Positions 1-9,042 of a DNA stretch of 64,000 nt are shown here, piece by piece. The stretch is from Enterobacter sp. JUb54. Lineage in GTDB: Bacteria; Pseudomonadota; Gammaproteobacteria; Enterobacterales; Enterobacteriaceae. The notes under the pieces are model-generated. The model ran no database searches and had not been told where the DNA came from. It worked only from the letters and a program-made list of their open reading frames with translations. The position numbers and the translations under genes are program-made. Where the stretch lies: NCBI RefSeq assembly GCF_014298075.1, contig NZ_CP060418.1, forward strand, positions 1,178,001 to 1,242,000, given 5' to 3'. Within the stretch, counting starts at the first letter, position 1, and each line of letters begins with the position of its first letter.

Positions 1-1167
1 TTCCAGGGAATGAAATTCTCCACCGATCACGCGCAAATTAAACAATGGGCGCCGCTGGTAATGGAAGGGCGTGACCCGCAGCAAAAAGTGGCGGCTACCT
101 GGACGCCGGTCGGTACCGATGTGAACTACGGCGAAATTACCCGCCAGCTGATCGGTAGCCTGAAGAAAAATAGTAATTTCACGCTGCAGACCTCTGCTGA
201 AGTCACCGAATTTAAACGTAATGCCGATAATTCCTGGCATGTGACCATTAAAAACGTCAATAGCGGCGAAGAGCAGGCGATTGATGCGAAATATGTGTTT
301 ATCGGTGCCGGCGGCGGCGCGCTGAAATTACTGCAAAAAACCGGTATTGCGGAAGCGGATAACTACGCAGGCTTCCCGGTGGGCGGCTCATTCCTGATGA
401 CCGAAAACCCGGCGGTCACCAGGCAGCACCTCGAGAAAGTGTACGGTCAGGCTTCCGTTGGCGCACCGCCGATGTCGGTTCCGCACCTGGACGCCCGTTA
501 CATTGATGGTAAGCGCGTCGTACTGTTTGGGCCATTTGCCACCTTCTCGACCAAGTTCCTCAAAAACGGTTCGTTTATGGACCTGCTGAGCACCACCACC
601 ACCGAGAACGTGCTGCCGATGACCCACGTGGGCCTCGACAACTTCGACCTGGTGAAATACCTGGTTAGCCAGGTGATGCTCAACGACGACGATCGTTTCG
701 CCGCGCTGAAAGAGTACTACCCGGATGCCCGCAAAGAAGACTGGAAACTGATCCAGGCCGGTCAACGTGTGCAGATCATCAAGAAAGACGCCGATAAGGG
801 CGGGGTGCTGAAGCTGGGTACCGAAGTGGTGGTCGATCAGCAGAAAACCATCTCCGCGCTGCTGGGCGCATCGCCGGGTGCTTCTACCGCAGCACCGATC
901 ACCCTCAACGTGATTAAGCAGATGTTCCCGGAGCAGTTTGCCTCCCCGCAGTGGCAGAGCCGTATTCATGCCATCGTGCCGAGCTACGGTCAGAAGCTGA
1001 ATGACAATGCCGCGCTGACCCAGCAGGTGTGGGATGACACCGCCGCGACGCTGCAACTGGAGAAACCGCCGGTTATCGATATGAGCAAGCACGCTCCGGC
1101 CGCAACCAGCGCCCAGCCTGCTGAACCGGCCCGCGCCGAGTCTGCTCAGCACGATATGGCGCTGTAA
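1..1167 (+). CDS. mqo: Malate:quinone oxidoreductase, 5'-truncated by the window edge
   Basis: Membrane-associated FAD enzyme that oxidises malate to oxaloacetate and passes electrons to quinone. The frame is open from base 1 ([16 protein letters not shown]), giving 388 residues of a family usually near 550, so about 160 N-terminal residues with the FAD-binding segment lie outside the window. Mqo-like stretches include [19 protein letters not shown] and [10 protein letters not shown]. The C-terminus carries an Ala/Pro-rich tail after the conserved part ([18 protein letters not shown]), seen in enteric Mqo proteins. A strong terminator follows 30 bp later, so it ends its own transcription unit. 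The assignment rests on recognising the sequence; no alignment was run. Confidence 0.95.
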   Translation, partial: FQGMKFSTDHAQIKQWAPLVMEGRDPQQKVAATWTPVGTDVNYGEITRQLIGSLKKNSNFTLQTSAEVTEFKRNADNSWHVTIKNVNSGEEQAIDAKYVFIGAGGGALKLLQKTGIAEADNYAGFPVGGSFLMTENPAVTRQHLEKVYGQASVGAPPMSVPHLDARYIDGKRVVLFGPFATFSTKFLKNGSFMDLLSTTTTENVLPMTHVGLDNFDLVKYLVSQVMLNDDDRFAALKEYYPDARKEDWKLIQAGQRVQIIKKDADKGGVLKLGTEVVVDQQKTISALLGASPGASTAAPITLNVIKQMFPEQFASPQWQSRIHAIVPSYGQKLNDNAALTQQVWDDTAATLQLEKPPVIDMSKHAPAATSAQPAEPARAESAQHDMAL

Positions 1168-1197
1168 TCTGACAGCAGATTATCGTTAATACCCTCA

Positions 1198-1230
1198 GGC
1201 CAGCCGGTTAACCCCGACTGGCCTTTTTTT
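1198..1230 (+). terminator. Intrinsic terminator of mqo
   Basis: Stem GGCCAG/CTGGCC around a 14-nt loop, followed by seven T on the + strand, 30 bp after the mqo stop. Confidence 0.9.
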
Positions 1231-1293
1231 ATATCTTGTGGGCACCGCGCGATTCATGAATGGTGTTCATAAGCTTGATACGCCAGCGGGGGA

Positions 1294-1318
1294 TTATCGG
1301 TCGGCACTTTACCGATAA
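1294..1318. promoter_or_regulatory. Inverted repeat upstream of the drug-exporter gene
   Basis: Perfect 8-bp arms TTATCGGT and ACCGATAA separated by 9 bp, 46 bp before the MFS start. It has no T-run, so it looks more like a repressor site or leader hairpin than a terminator. The binding factor is unknown. Confidence 0.4.
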
Positions 1319-1363
1319 CATAGCAGTTACTTGATCGCACGCTCCCCTCGACGGATATCACTC

Positions 1364-2560
1364 ATGACTTTGCCGCACAAACAGGCCGCCAGCGGGCCGC
1401 TGTTTATTTTGATTTTAAGCGGGCTGATGGCGTTTACCTCCCTGTCCACCGACATCTATCTGCCGGCCATGCCGCTGATGGCGGCGGAACTGCAGGGCGA
1501 TGCCGAACTGACCATCACCGGTTTTCTGATAGGTTTTGCCCTTGCCCAGCTCGTGTGGGGGCCGATCAGCGATCGCCTTGGCCGCCGTACGCCGCTGCTG
1601 ATTGGCATGGTGCTGTTTATTATTGGTTCCGCCGGCTGCGCGCTTTCGACCAGCATCGATCAGATCATCTTCTGGCGGGTATTTCAGGCCCTCGGCGCCT
1701 GCACCGGGCCGATGCTGGCGCGGGCGATGGTGCGCGATCTGTTTGCTCGTACCCGCGCCGCGCAGATGCTCTCAACTCTGACCATCGTGATGGCGATTGC
1801 GCCGATTATCGGGCCGCTGATGGGCGGGCAGATGATTAAAGTCACCAGCTGGCATGCCATCTTCTGGCTGCTGGTGGTGATTGGCCTGCTGATGTTACTG
1901 GCATTGCGCTGGTTGCCGGAAACGCTGCCGCCGGAGCGTCGTCAGCAGGGATCGCCGTTGAAAGCCTTCCATCACTACGGGCTGCTGCTGAAAAATCGTA
2001 TTTTTATGCGCTATACCCTCAGCCTGACCAGCTATTACGTCGCCGCTTACGCTTTTATTACCGGTTCGCCCGATGTCTATATCCGCTATTTCGGCGTGGC
2101 GCCTCAGCACTATGGCTGGCTGTTCGCGGTGAATATTCTCGGCGTGATGGCGCTGAGCATGGTGAACCGCCGACTGGTCCAGCGTCATCCGCTGGGTCAT
2201 CTGCTCAAAGCGGCGCTGATCGTTGCCACCCTGGCGACGGTTGTGCTGGCGCTGAGCGTCAGAATGGATCTGACGGGAATTGCCGGGATAGTGGCCTGCG
2301 TGTTCGTCTTTTTCTCAATGAACGGGGTGATCGCCGCGACCTCCACCGCCGCGGCGCTGGACGAAGCCGGGGCGTTCGCCGGTTCCGCATCGGCCTTTAT
2401 CGGCTCGTTGCAGTACGGCAGCGGGATAATCTCATCGCTGCTGCTGGCGTGGCTGAACGACGGCACGCCGTGGACCATGGCGTGGATCATGGCGGCGTTC
2501 ACGCTGCTCAGCCTGCTGCTGGCCTGGACGCGCGCCGCGCCGCGGGTTGAGGAGGCCTGA
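1364..2560 (+). CDS. Bcr/CflA-family drug resistance MFS exporter
   Basis: Inner-membrane 12-helix proton antiporter of the Bcr/CflA (DHA1) group, which exports drugs such as bicyclomycin or chloramphenicol-type compounds. The 398-residue protein has hydrophobic segments throughout. The DHA1 signatures are SLSTDIYLPAMP in helix 1, the loop 2-3 motif GPISDRLGRRTPLL, and RVFQALGACTGPMLARAMVRD in helix 4-5. An upstream TTG at 1331 is in frame, but the ATG at 1364 (MTLPHKQAAS) places helix 1 at the usual distance. The substrate cannot be read from sequence. It lies alone between mqo and mdcR, both on the same strand, with a 147-bp gap to mdcR. Confidence 0.88.
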   Translation: MTLPHKQAASGPLFILILSGLMAFTSLSTDIYLPAMPLMAAELQGDAELTITGFLIGFALAQLVWGPISDRLGRRTPLLIGMVLFIIGSAGCALSTSIDQIIFWRVFQALGACTGPMLARAMVRDLFARTRAAQMLSTLTIVMAIAPIIGPLMGGQMIKVTSWHAIFWLLVVIGLLMLLALRWLPETLPPERRQQGSPLKAFHHYGLLLKNRIFMRYTLSLTSYYVAAYAFITGSPDVYIRYFGVAPQHYGWLFAVNILGVMALSMVNRRLVQRHPLGHLLKAALIVATLATVVLALSVRMDLTGIAGIVACVFVFFSMNGVIAATSTAAALDEAGAFAGSASAFIGSLQYGSGIISSLLLAWLNDGTPWTMAWIMAAFTLLSLLLAWTRAAPRVEEA

Positions 2561-2707
2561 GGATCGAACAGGGTCACGCGCGACGTGTTTTTGGCAAAAC
2601 AGGGCCGGATCCGCAAACCGTCGTCTCCCTCGCCGCCGTTTGCGCTTATACTGGCTTGAATTTATAAGAGAAAGCGAAGCCAACGGCGAAGAAGCGGGGC
2701 GCCAGCA

Positions 2708-3634
2708 ATGAAAGACGATATCAACCAGGAGATTACCTTCCGCAAGCTGGCGGTATTTATGATGTTTATGGCGAAGGGAAATATCGCCAGAACCGCCGAA
2801 GCCATGCAGCTGAGCGGGGTGAGCGTCCACCGGGCGCTGCATACCCTCGAAGAGGGCGTGGGCTGCCCGCTGTTCGTGCATAAAGGGCGCAATTTACTGC
2901 CGCTACCGGCGGCCTGGACGCTGCTGGAATACTGTCAGGATGTGACAACGCTGATGACCCGCGGTCTGGAAGCGACGCGCAAAGTCGCCGGCGTGGGCCA
3001 GGGGCGGTTGCGGATCGGCACGCTCTATTCGCTGACGCTGGAAACCGTGCCGCGCATCATCATGGGGATGAAGCTCCGCCGCCCGGAGCTGGAGCTGGAT
3101 CTGACCATGGGCTCCAATCAGATGCTGCTGGATATGCTGGAAGACGATGCCCTTGACGCTATTCTGATTGCCACCAATGAAGGCGAGTTCAGCCAGTCCT
3201 CCTTCGATGTAGTACCGCTGTTTGAGGATGATATTTTCCTCGCGGCGCCGGCCACGGAACGCCTCGACACCTCAACGCCCGCCGACCTGCGCGATTATGC
3301 CGACCGCAAATTTGTCTCGCTGGCGGAAGGGTTCGCCACCTACGCCGGTTTTCAGGAGGCCTTCCAGGTGGCGGCCTTTGAGCCCGACATTGTCACCCGG
3401 GTCAACGATATCTTCTCGATGATTAGTCTGGTACAGGCCGGGGTGGGGTTTGCGCTACTGCCGGGGCGAATGAAGAAAGTCTATGAAAATGATGTGCAGC
3501 TGTTAAAGCTGGCGGAACCGTACCAGATGCGCCAGCTGATCTCGATTGTCTATTCGCACCATCGGGAACGTGACCCGGACCTGCTGGCGCTGGCGGCAGA
3601 AGGGCGCATGTACGCCCGCAGCCTTACCCGTTAA
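2708..3634 (+). CDS. mdcR: LysR-type regulator of malonate decarboxylase operon
   Basis: LysR-family DNA-binding protein of 308 residues, with an N-terminal winged helix-turn-helix (roughly residues 10-68, IARTAEAMQLSGVSVHRAL) and a C-terminal effector-binding domain. Its place at the end of the mdc genes, plus similarity to MdcR, indicates that it activates mdcABCDEFGH in response to malonate. That is family knowledge, not seen here. The gene is convergent with mdcH and their last 11 bp overlap (3624-3634). The recognition helix departs from the usual LysR pattern (LSGVSVHRALHTLEE rather than SQPAVSRQI), a trait of the MdcR branch. Confidence 0.9.
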   Translation: MKDDINQEITFRKLAVFMMFMAKGNIARTAEAMQLSGVSVHRALHTLEEGVGCPLFVHKGRNLLPLPAAWTLLEYCQDVTTLMTRGLEATRKVAGVGQGRLRIGTLYSLTLETVPRIIMGMKLRRPELELDLTMGSNQMLLDMLEDDALDAILIATNEGEFSQSSFDVVPLFEDDIFLAAPATERLDTSTPADLRDYADRKFVSLAEGFATYAGFQEAFQVAAFEPDIVTRVNDIFSMISLVQAGVGFALLPGRMKKVYENDVQLLKLAEPYQMRQLISIVYSHHRERDPDLLALAAEGRMYARSLTR

Positions 3635-4526
3635 GCCGATGCGCGAGGTGCTGGGCCACTGCAACGCTGTTGCGTTCCATGCAGATGGCCTCGCCCTGCC
3701 AGCCCGCGAGGTGCGTCAGCCCGGTCAACACGCTGCCGGGCGGCATCTCAAGCGCCAGCCGGGCATCGCGCTGATTGGCGGAAACCATGGCGTCCTGCCA
3801 CTGCACAGTGCGCGCCATATTAAAGGCTAAGTCGTCGGCGATTTTCTGCGGCTCCCACAGTACCCGACCCGTCGTCCCGCTCAGATAAGCACGCAGAGGG
3901 CGTGACAACGTCACTGATTCAAACGCCTTCGCCAGTTTAGCGGCGGGCTTATCCAGCAGCGCGCAGTGCGACGGCACGCTCACCGCCAGGCGGGTGGCTT
4001 TGCTGGCTCCGGCCTCCAGCGCTTTACGCGCGACCTCCGCCATATCCTCATCCCGTCCGGCAATTACAATCTGCGTTTCGGCATTAAGGTTGGCGATATA
4101 GGTGCCACTGTCTGCCATCAGTTTTTCAACCTGATTAAGTTGCAGGCCGACAATGGCCGTCAGGCCGTAGCCGTGAGGATAGGCCTGCTCCATTAAATCG
4201 CCGCGCAGCGCCACCAGTCGCAGGGCATCGCGGAAATCGAGCGCCCCGGCAATCACCGCCGCCGGGTAGGCGCCAATCGACAGGCCGCTGACCATATCGG
4301 GGGTCACACCGTGACGCATCAGCTCCCGCGCCCAGGCTACGCCGGCGATCAGCAGACACAGCTGCACCGCCCGGGTGTGTTTTAACGCCTCTGGGGTGTC
4401 GAGCTTATCGGTTTCCGCGCCGAGCACGGCGCGGACGTCGGCGAGAAGCGCCTCGCCGTCGGGCAGGTTGTCCAGCATCCCCGGGCGTTGTGTGCCCTGA
4501 CCGGGAAAGGTAAAGAGGATTTTCAT
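3624..4526 (-). CDS. mdcH: Malonate decarboxylase epsilon subunit, malonyl-CoA:ACP transacylase
   Basis: Loads malonyl from malonyl-CoA onto the MdcC carrier protein, priming the decarboxylase before it runs on free malonate. The 300-residue protein shows transacylase motifs: FPGQGTQ at the N-terminus and the nucleophile elbow GLSIGAYPA (GxSxG). The start at 4526 (MKILFTFPGQG) is chosen over a longer in-frame extension because it forms an ATGA overlap with the mdcG stop, a sign of translational coupling. It is the last gene of mdcABCDEFGH. Confidence 0.92.
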   Translation of the reverse strand: MKILFTFPGQGTQRPGMLDNLPDGEALLADVRAVLGAETDKLDTPEALKHTRAVQLCLLIAGVAWARELMRHGVTPDMVSGLSIGAYPAAVIAGALDFRDALRLVALRGDLMEQAYPHGYGLTAIVGLQLNQVEKLMADSGTYIANLNAETQIVIAGRDEDMAEVARKALEAGASKATRLAVSVPSHCALLDKPAAKLAKAFESVTLSRPLRAYLSGTTGRVLWEPQKIADDLAFNMARTVQWQDAMVSANQRDARLALEMPPGSVLTGLTHLAGWQGEAICMERNSVAVAQHLAHRLNG

Positions 4527-5143
4527 AATGGCTCCCTGTGCCACGGCGTTGCGGTGAGCGCAGGGCCGGTGGCGGTTTTCAGCAGAACGCGTCCTTCGCG
4601 CAGCCATTCGTTCAATGCAAACGCGCCGAAGGGCGTTTCAATCTGGGTGTCGGCGCGGCACGGCAGCGTGTCGACCTGCGCCTGCCACTGGCGTAACTCA
4701 TCGTTGGTCAGCGGCTCAGGTGCGCGAATCACTAAATCGAGGTCGCTGTCGGCGTGCAGAACCGGAATTTCGGTGGCGAGCGCATAGCCGGTGCTGCCGG
4801 TGATGCCCCACAGCCACGGCCACGCAAAGGTGGTCAGCAAAATAGCCGCCTGAACCGGCGGCTGGGAAACAAACGGCGAATGCAGCAGGCGCTGGCGTTC
4901 GGCCAGATCTTCCGGCGTCACCACGCGGGAAACCGCCGCTGCCTTCACCCATCCGGCGGCGCGCTGTTCGCGCTTCATGCCGCGCACGCCTACCGGAATC
5001 TCATCGCTGTCATTCGCATCGCGCCGCACCACTACCGGTAAACCGGGGTGCCACTGGCTGGTGACCCACGCCTCCTGGATATCCAGTAAAGCGTCGGCGT
5101 TGTTCAGCCACAGTAAGTCGTGCGGGCGCGGGGCGAATGTCAT
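4523..5143 (-). CDS. mdcG: Phosphoribosyl-dephospho-CoA transferase (holo-MdcC synthase)
   Basis: Transfers the 2'-(5''-phosphoribosyl)-3'-dephospho-CoA prosthetic group onto apo-MdcC, completing the acyl carrier subunit. The 206-residue protein carries an acidic nucleotidyltransferase motif HADSDLDLVIR near residue 125, with spaced Asp residues suited to binding Mg2+. It works in sequence with MdcB, which makes the triphosphoribosyl precursor. It starts one base after the mdcF stop and overlaps mdcH by 4 bp, so it is translated as part of the same message. Confidence 0.92.
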   Translation of the reverse strand: MTFAPRPHDLLWLNNADALLDIQEAWVTSQWHPGLPVVVRRDANDSDEIPVGVRGMKREQRAAGWVKAAAVSRVVTPEDLAERQRLLHSPFVSQPPVQAAILLTTFAWPWLWGITGSTGYALATEIPVLHADSDLDLVIRAPEPLTNDELRQWQAQVDTLPCRADTQIETPFGAFALNEWLREGRVLLKTATGPALTATPWHREPL

Positions 5144-5144
5144 A

Positions 5145-6104
5145 TCAAATACCTGAAGTCAGCGTAATAAACAGCGGTAACGACAGGATACACAGAACCG
5201 AGCTCAACAGCAGCACCGCTTCTGCGTCCGGCGACTGCACGCCAAAACGGTTGCCGAACACTACGCCGAAGAAGCCAGCGGACAGGGCAATCATCAGGAT
5301 CGCGGTAATTGCCACCGAGCCGTGCAGACCGAAGGCCAGTACGATAGCCCAGGCGATAAACGGTTGGATCAGCAGTTTGGCGATAGTGGCAATGCCGACC
5401 ATCGCGTTCAGTTTCAGCTTACGAGCAGAGAGGATCACCCCGGTCAGGAACAGGGCGGCAGCGGTGGCAGACAGACCCAGTGGTTTGATCGCAGCCAGAA
5501 CCAGGTCCGGCATTTTGATGCCAATCGCCGACAGGATCACCCCAAGCAGCGGGCCCATGACGATAGGTTTTTTCAGCGAGCGCCACATCAGCACCGGCAG
5601 CATTGCCAGGGTAGAACCGCTGTTTTCGCCGGCGGCGCGGGCTTTTTCACGCTCCAGGATCAGCAGGCAGAACGGCGTCATCAGTACGGAACCGCAGGCA
5701 ATGGAGACGGCTACGGAGAGCGAGGTCGCAGAACCTTCGCCCAGCACGCTGCCGAGAATCGGCAGGCCCAGCGCGGCATAATTCGGCAGCGCGACGGTAA
5801 GGGTCAGCACCGCGGCATCCTGCGGGGATTTTTTAAACACGCCGGTGGCGAGGAAGTAGATTGCCGCGTAGGTAATCCACATCGCACCCGTCAGCACCAC
5901 GATCAGCGGAGACTGGGCAACGATACCCGCCCACGGCGTCTGCACGGTGGCGCTGAACAGCGCGGCGGGCAGGGCAAAGTCCATTACGAAGATATTGAGC
6001 AGCGAGACGTTTTTATTGTCGACCATTCCGGCTTTGCCGGCCCAGAAGCCCAGCAGCATGATGATAAAAATCGGAGCAAGGGCATGAACAATTACGTAAG
6101 TCAT
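5145..6104 (-). CDS. mdcF: Malonate transporter, auxin efflux carrier family
   Basis: Inner-membrane carrier of the AEC family (319 residues, about ten hydrophobic helices) that imports malonate for the decarboxylase. Family features include helix 1 (VHALAPIFIIMLLGFWAGK) and the helix-crossing GNRFGVQSPDAEAVLLLSS near the C-terminus. It sits inside the mdc operon, 141 bp after mdcE with a long stem-loop in the gap, and one base before mdcG. Many AEC proteins are exporters; the malonate import role follows from gene context and the known mdcF genes. Confidence 0.9.
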   Translation of the reverse strand: MTYVIVHALAPIFIIMLLGFWAGKAGMVDNKNVSLLNIFVMDFALPAALFSATVQTPWAGIVAQSPLIVVLTGAMWITYAAIYFLATGVFKKSPQDAAVLTLTVALPNYAALGLPILGSVLGEGSATSLSVAVSIACGSVLMTPFCLLILEREKARAAGENSGSTLAMLPVLMWRSLKKPIVMGPLLGVILSAIGIKMPDLVLAAIKPLGLSATAAALFLTGVILSARKLKLNAMVGIATIAKLLIQPFIAWAIVLAFGLHGSVAITAILMIALSAGFFGVVFGNRFGVQSPDAEAVLLLSSVLCILSLPLFITLTSGI

Positions 6105-6160
6105 AGATCACCTGTAGAAGATAATAAAATTAGCACTGACGCGATGGTTATAGTTTTCTA

Positions 6161-6208
6161 AAAGCGGCGTACCGTGGACGCTATGCTGCGCCCGACGGTG
6201 GCCGCTTT
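6161..6208 (-). promoter_or_regulatory. Long intercistronic stem-loop between mdcE and mdcF
   Basis: Outer arms AAAGCGGC/GCCGCTTT and inner arms ACCGT/ACGGT form one long hairpin in the only sizeable gap of the mdc operon. On the transcribed strand it is followed by TTTTAG, so it may act as a partial terminator or mRNA-stability element that lowers carrier expression relative to enzyme subunits. Confidence 0.6.
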
Positions 6209-6245
6209 CGGCAGGTCTTTTTTTACGTACTTCTGATGTTGCTCG

Positions 6246-7046
6246 TTACCAGCTGGCGCGCATCCGTTCGCGCACCAGGGCAGAGCTACGGCGATTTTCC
6301 GCGCCGAGACGGTTTTGCAGTGTTGGATCCTGGCGTGCATCCGCAATCGCCTTCTGCACGGTGATTTCCACCAGCGCGAGGTCCGAATCGGACGGCGCAT
6401 CCGGGTTGCTGAGATTCAGCAGATCCGAGAGCAGGCCGAGGGTGGCGTAGTTGCTGACGTCATAGGCCATTGGCGGAATGGTGGCCGCCAGTTTTTCCAG
6501 CGCCTCAACGGTACGCAGGGTGATACGCGCGGCGGACGCTTTGCCCATCGCATGCACCAGCACGCCTTTATCGTTGATGGCAATCAGGCGGTTGGCCTGG
6601 TAGCCGTGCGCCAGGAACGCCCCGGACATCGCTTTGCCGACAATCAGGCCGATCACCGGATGGCCTGCCAGGCGGGCTTTGGCGTAAGCCCCTGCGGCAC
6701 CGGCCAGCGCCTGGTGAATACCGAACGCTTCTTCGCGGCGGCCGTAGGCCTGACTCGGGACGTCGATCACCGCCACAATCGGGCGTTTCACGTTGCTATT
6801 TGCATCGACGTCGATGGTTTCATTGACCACTTTCGCCAGCGTCCAGCCTTCCAGCAGGCCCACTTCGCCTTTGGCGGCCCGCGGATAGTGGTTATGGGCA
6901 TCCGGTACCACGGCGATAAAGCGCACGGGCTCATTGTTCAGTTCACCGTCAGCAACCTGAACAGAAGGGCACAGGCCGCTCAGGCGCGGCGCATTCGGCG
7001 CCAGTTTTTCCAGCCATACGGCCCCACGGCTATTGGACTGAGTCAT
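6246..7046 (-). CDS. mdcE: Malonate decarboxylase gamma subunit
   Basis: With MdcD it forms the decarboxylase that splits malonyl-S-ACP to acetyl-S-ACP and CO2, giving a complex related to carboxyltransferases but without biotin. The protein is 266 residues, with crotonase-fold signatures (PIVAVIDVPSQAYGRREEAFGIHQALAGAAGAY read in two parts, and GKAMSGAFLAHG). Two ATGs occur at 7049 and 7046. The inner one has better spacing from GGGAGG, while the outer one makes an ATGA overlap with mdcD. Either way the two are translationally coupled. Confidence 0.92.
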   Translation of the reverse strand: MTQSNSRGAVWLEKLAPNAPRLSGLCPSVQVADGELNNEPVRFIAVVPDAHNHYPRAAKGEVGLLEGWTLAKVVNETIDVDANSNVKRPIVAVIDVPSQAYGRREEAFGIHQALAGAAGAYAKARLAGHPVIGLIVGKAMSGAFLAHGYQANRLIAINDKGVLVHAMGKASAARITLRTVEALEKLAATIPPMAYDVSNYATLGLLSDLLNLSNPDAPSDSDLALVEITVQKAIADARQDPTLQNRLGAENRRSSALVRERMRASW

Positions 7047-7879
7047 CATTTCACCTCCCGGGCAAAAAGCTGTTTGATCTGCGCGGTATCCGCCTGCAGG
7101 CGGGTATCGAAGTTGGTCAGACGGGTCAGGTAATCGGCATATTTATCGCTGCGGTGCTGTGCCGGAACGCCTTTGGCAATGGCGTCGTTCATGGCGGTTT
7201 TCACCGCGTTGATGCCGTCACCAACCAGCGCATCGACCAGCCCGCTGTCGTAGCGGATTTCGCCGCCGGTCATGCTCCAGATAAACGGGCGATCGCGGGA
7301 GTCGTACTCTTCGATCCCAGCTTCCTGCTCGATAACCTGCGGGCCGTTGAGGCCCAGACGCGCTTCGCGGGTGACAATCAGATAGCTGCACAGGGCGGCG
7401 GCGATGGACATCCCGCCGAAGCAGCCGACGGTACCGGCGATAATGCCGACCACCGGGGTATAGCGACGCAGGTCAACGATCGCCGCATGGATGTCAGCGA
7501 TGGCCGCGAGGCCGAGGTTGGCTTCCTGTAACCGCACGCCGCCGGTTTCGAGGCACAGCACCGCCTGGGTCGGGATACCGTTGCGGTTGTCTTCTGCCGC
7601 CAGTTCGAGCGCCGCCGCCATTTTGGCGCCGGACACTTCGCCCATGCTGCCGCCCTGGAAGGTGCCTTCGATGGCGATAACCACCGCCGACTGGCCGTTA
7701 ATGGTGCCGCGAGCGACCACCATGCCGTCATCAGACTGCGGCACCACGCCCTGTTGCGCGAGCCACGGCGACATAATGCCTTCGAACGGGTCGAGTAGTT
7801 CGCGGTAGCTGCCATCGTCCAGCAGCGCGTGGGCGCGTTCACGGGCCCGTAATTCAATAAAGCTGCGGTCGTTACGCAT
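7046..7879 (-). CDS. mdcD: Malonate decarboxylase beta subunit
   Basis: Partner of MdcE in the acyl-carrier-bound malonyl decarboxylation step. The 277-residue protein has carboxyltransferase/crotonase motifs, including a glycine-rich stretch GIIAGTVGCFGGMSIAAAL near residue 160 that forms the oxyanion pocket in this fold. The ATG at 7879 follows a strong GGAGG at 7-bp spacing and is preferred to an in-frame ATG five codons upstream. It overlaps the end of mdcC by 8 bp and mdcE by 1-4 bp. Confidence 0.93.
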   Translation of the reverse strand: MRNDRSFIELRARERAHALLDDGSYRELLDPFEGIMSPWLAQQGVVPQSDDGMVVARGTINGQSAVVIAIEGTFQGGSMGEVSGAKMAAALELAAEDNRNGIPTQAVLCLETGGVRLQEANLGLAAIADIHAAIVDLRRYTPVVGIIAGTVGCFGGMSIAAALCSYLIVTREARLGLNGPQVIEQEAGIEEYDSRDRPFIWSMTGGEIRYDSGLVDALVGDGINAVKTAMNDAIAKGVPAQHRSDKYADYLTRLTNFDTRLQADTAQIKQLFAREVK

Positions 7880-8171
7880 GGGCAACCTCCTCAAAAACCT
7901 GTTCGATACGAATGCGCGCTACGCCGGGCGTCGCGCCGAAATCGTGAATAATCAGCGTGCCGGCGGGCAGGCCGTTGATCAGGTTCAGGCGGTCAAATAA
8001 GGCGTTCCAGCGACCGGCGCTGTTGTCCACCGAGGTGGTGATATCAATGCTGAGCGTGTCCCCGGCTGCTGCGGTGAACAGCACTTCCATATCACCGGAG
8101 CCGACGACGCCTGCCAGGGCTTTACCGTTGAAGGTATGGCTGGCAGGGAATGACAATGTAATGTGTTCCAT
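7872..8171 (-). CDS. mdcC: Malonate decarboxylase acyl carrier protein (delta subunit)
   Basis: Small 99-residue carrier that holds malonyl and acetyl groups on a phosphoribosyl-dephospho-CoA arm. The attachment serine falls at residue 25 within GVVGSGDMEVLF, the position known for the Klebsiella protein. The start at 8171 (MEHITLSFPASHTF) is 10 bp from the mdcB stop. The longer upstream frame has no family similarity. MdcB and MdcG make and attach its cofactor, and MdcH loads it with malonyl. Confidence 0.94.
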   Translation of the reverse strand: MEHITLSFPASHTFNGKALAGVVGSGDMEVLFTAAAGDTLSIDITTSVDNSAGRWNALFDRLNLINGLPAGTLIIHDFGATPGVARIRIEQVFEEVAHA

Positions 8172-8181
8172 AACATCCTCT

Positions 8182-9042
8182 TTAAATTGAGCAAGACGCG
8201 GGCGGGCATACCCTGTCGAGAAACAGCGTGGCGGCGAGCAGATCGGCAGCACCGCCGGGCGATGCGTTGAGTGCCAGCATCTGGGTGTCGAGTCTGGCGA
8301 GCGCTTTGCGCCCCTGAACTGTGGCGCTGCCGCCGACGTTCAGTACCGCACGGGCACCGTTCTGCATCGCATGCAGGCCGGGCATCCCGGCGCGGGAAAG
8401 CACGCAGGTATCGCTGAGCGAGGTCATGATCGCCATCAGCGCGTCAATGCGGGCTTCGCTTTCGCCGGCACCGCTGGCGCGGCTGTGCCGCAGCTGTGGC
8501 AGAGCCAGATTCATCACATGGGGAAACGCCTGTTGCGCCTCTTCACGCGCCCCCGGCACCCGATACTGATGGGTCGCTTTCAGCCCTTTGCTGAATACCT
8601 TCGGCGCGGTGTTGTCCGGCAGGCGGGCAAGCAGGGCGGCGGTATCCGCTATCTGTTGCGCGCTGGCCTCAAGGCTGACCATCGCGCTGGCGCTGACTAG
8701 TAATCCCAACGCCCAAATTGCCCCGCGATGGGTGTTCACGCCGTTGGTCGCCGCCATCATCTGCTGTTCGCCTTCGCGCCCTAAACGGCCGACGGTTTCG
8801 CGCAGGGCGATATCGGCCGGGCGTTGCCAGCTGTGCTGAGCCAGTTGCAGAAACGTCGGGGTCAGGCTGTGCGCCGAGCGCTCCATCAGGGCCAGTGAGA
8901 GGTCGTGATGGGCACCGTTTCCCCGGCTGTCCACCAGACCCGGCTTCGGGCTTAATCGCGCTTCGTCGATCAGGCAGTCGCGGGCGATAAACGCCAGCTT
9001 TTCGGCCTGTACCTCGGCATGAGTCTGTGACAGAAGTTTCAT
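8182..9042 (-). CDS. mdcB: Triphosphoribosyl-dephospho-CoA synthase
   Basis: Makes 2'-(5''-triphosphoribosyl)-3'-dephospho-CoA from ATP and dephospho-CoA, the precursor of the MdcC prosthetic group. The 286-residue protein belongs to the CitG/MdcB family, shown by EARLSPKPGLVDSRGNGAH near residue 28 and NGVNTHRGAIWALG. The start at 9042 (MKLLSQTHAEV) shares a base with the mdcA stop (TAATG), a coupled junction; the extra upstream codons are therefore rejected. Confidence 0.92.
   Translation of the reverse strand: MKLLSQTHAEVQAEKLAFIARDCLIDEARLSPKPGLVDSRGNGAHHDLSLALMERSAHSLTPTFLQLAQHSWQRPADIALRETVGRLGREGEQQMMAATNGVNTHRGAIWALGLLVSASAMVSLEASAQQIADTAALLARLPDNTAPKVFSKGLKATHQYRVPGAREEAQQAFPHVMNLALPQLRHSRASGAGESEARIDALMAIMTSLSDTCVLSRAGMPGLHAMQNGARAVLNVGGSATVQGRKALARLDTQMLALNASPGGAADLLAATLFLDRVCPPASCSI

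Noticed and set aside
388-1152. 254-codon open frame on - opposite mqo
   Set aside because: Shadow frame; mqo coding on + is clear.
5322-6161. 279-codon open frame on + opposite mdcF
   Set aside because: Gln/Arg/His-rich antisense translation of a membrane protein gene, without motif or start site.
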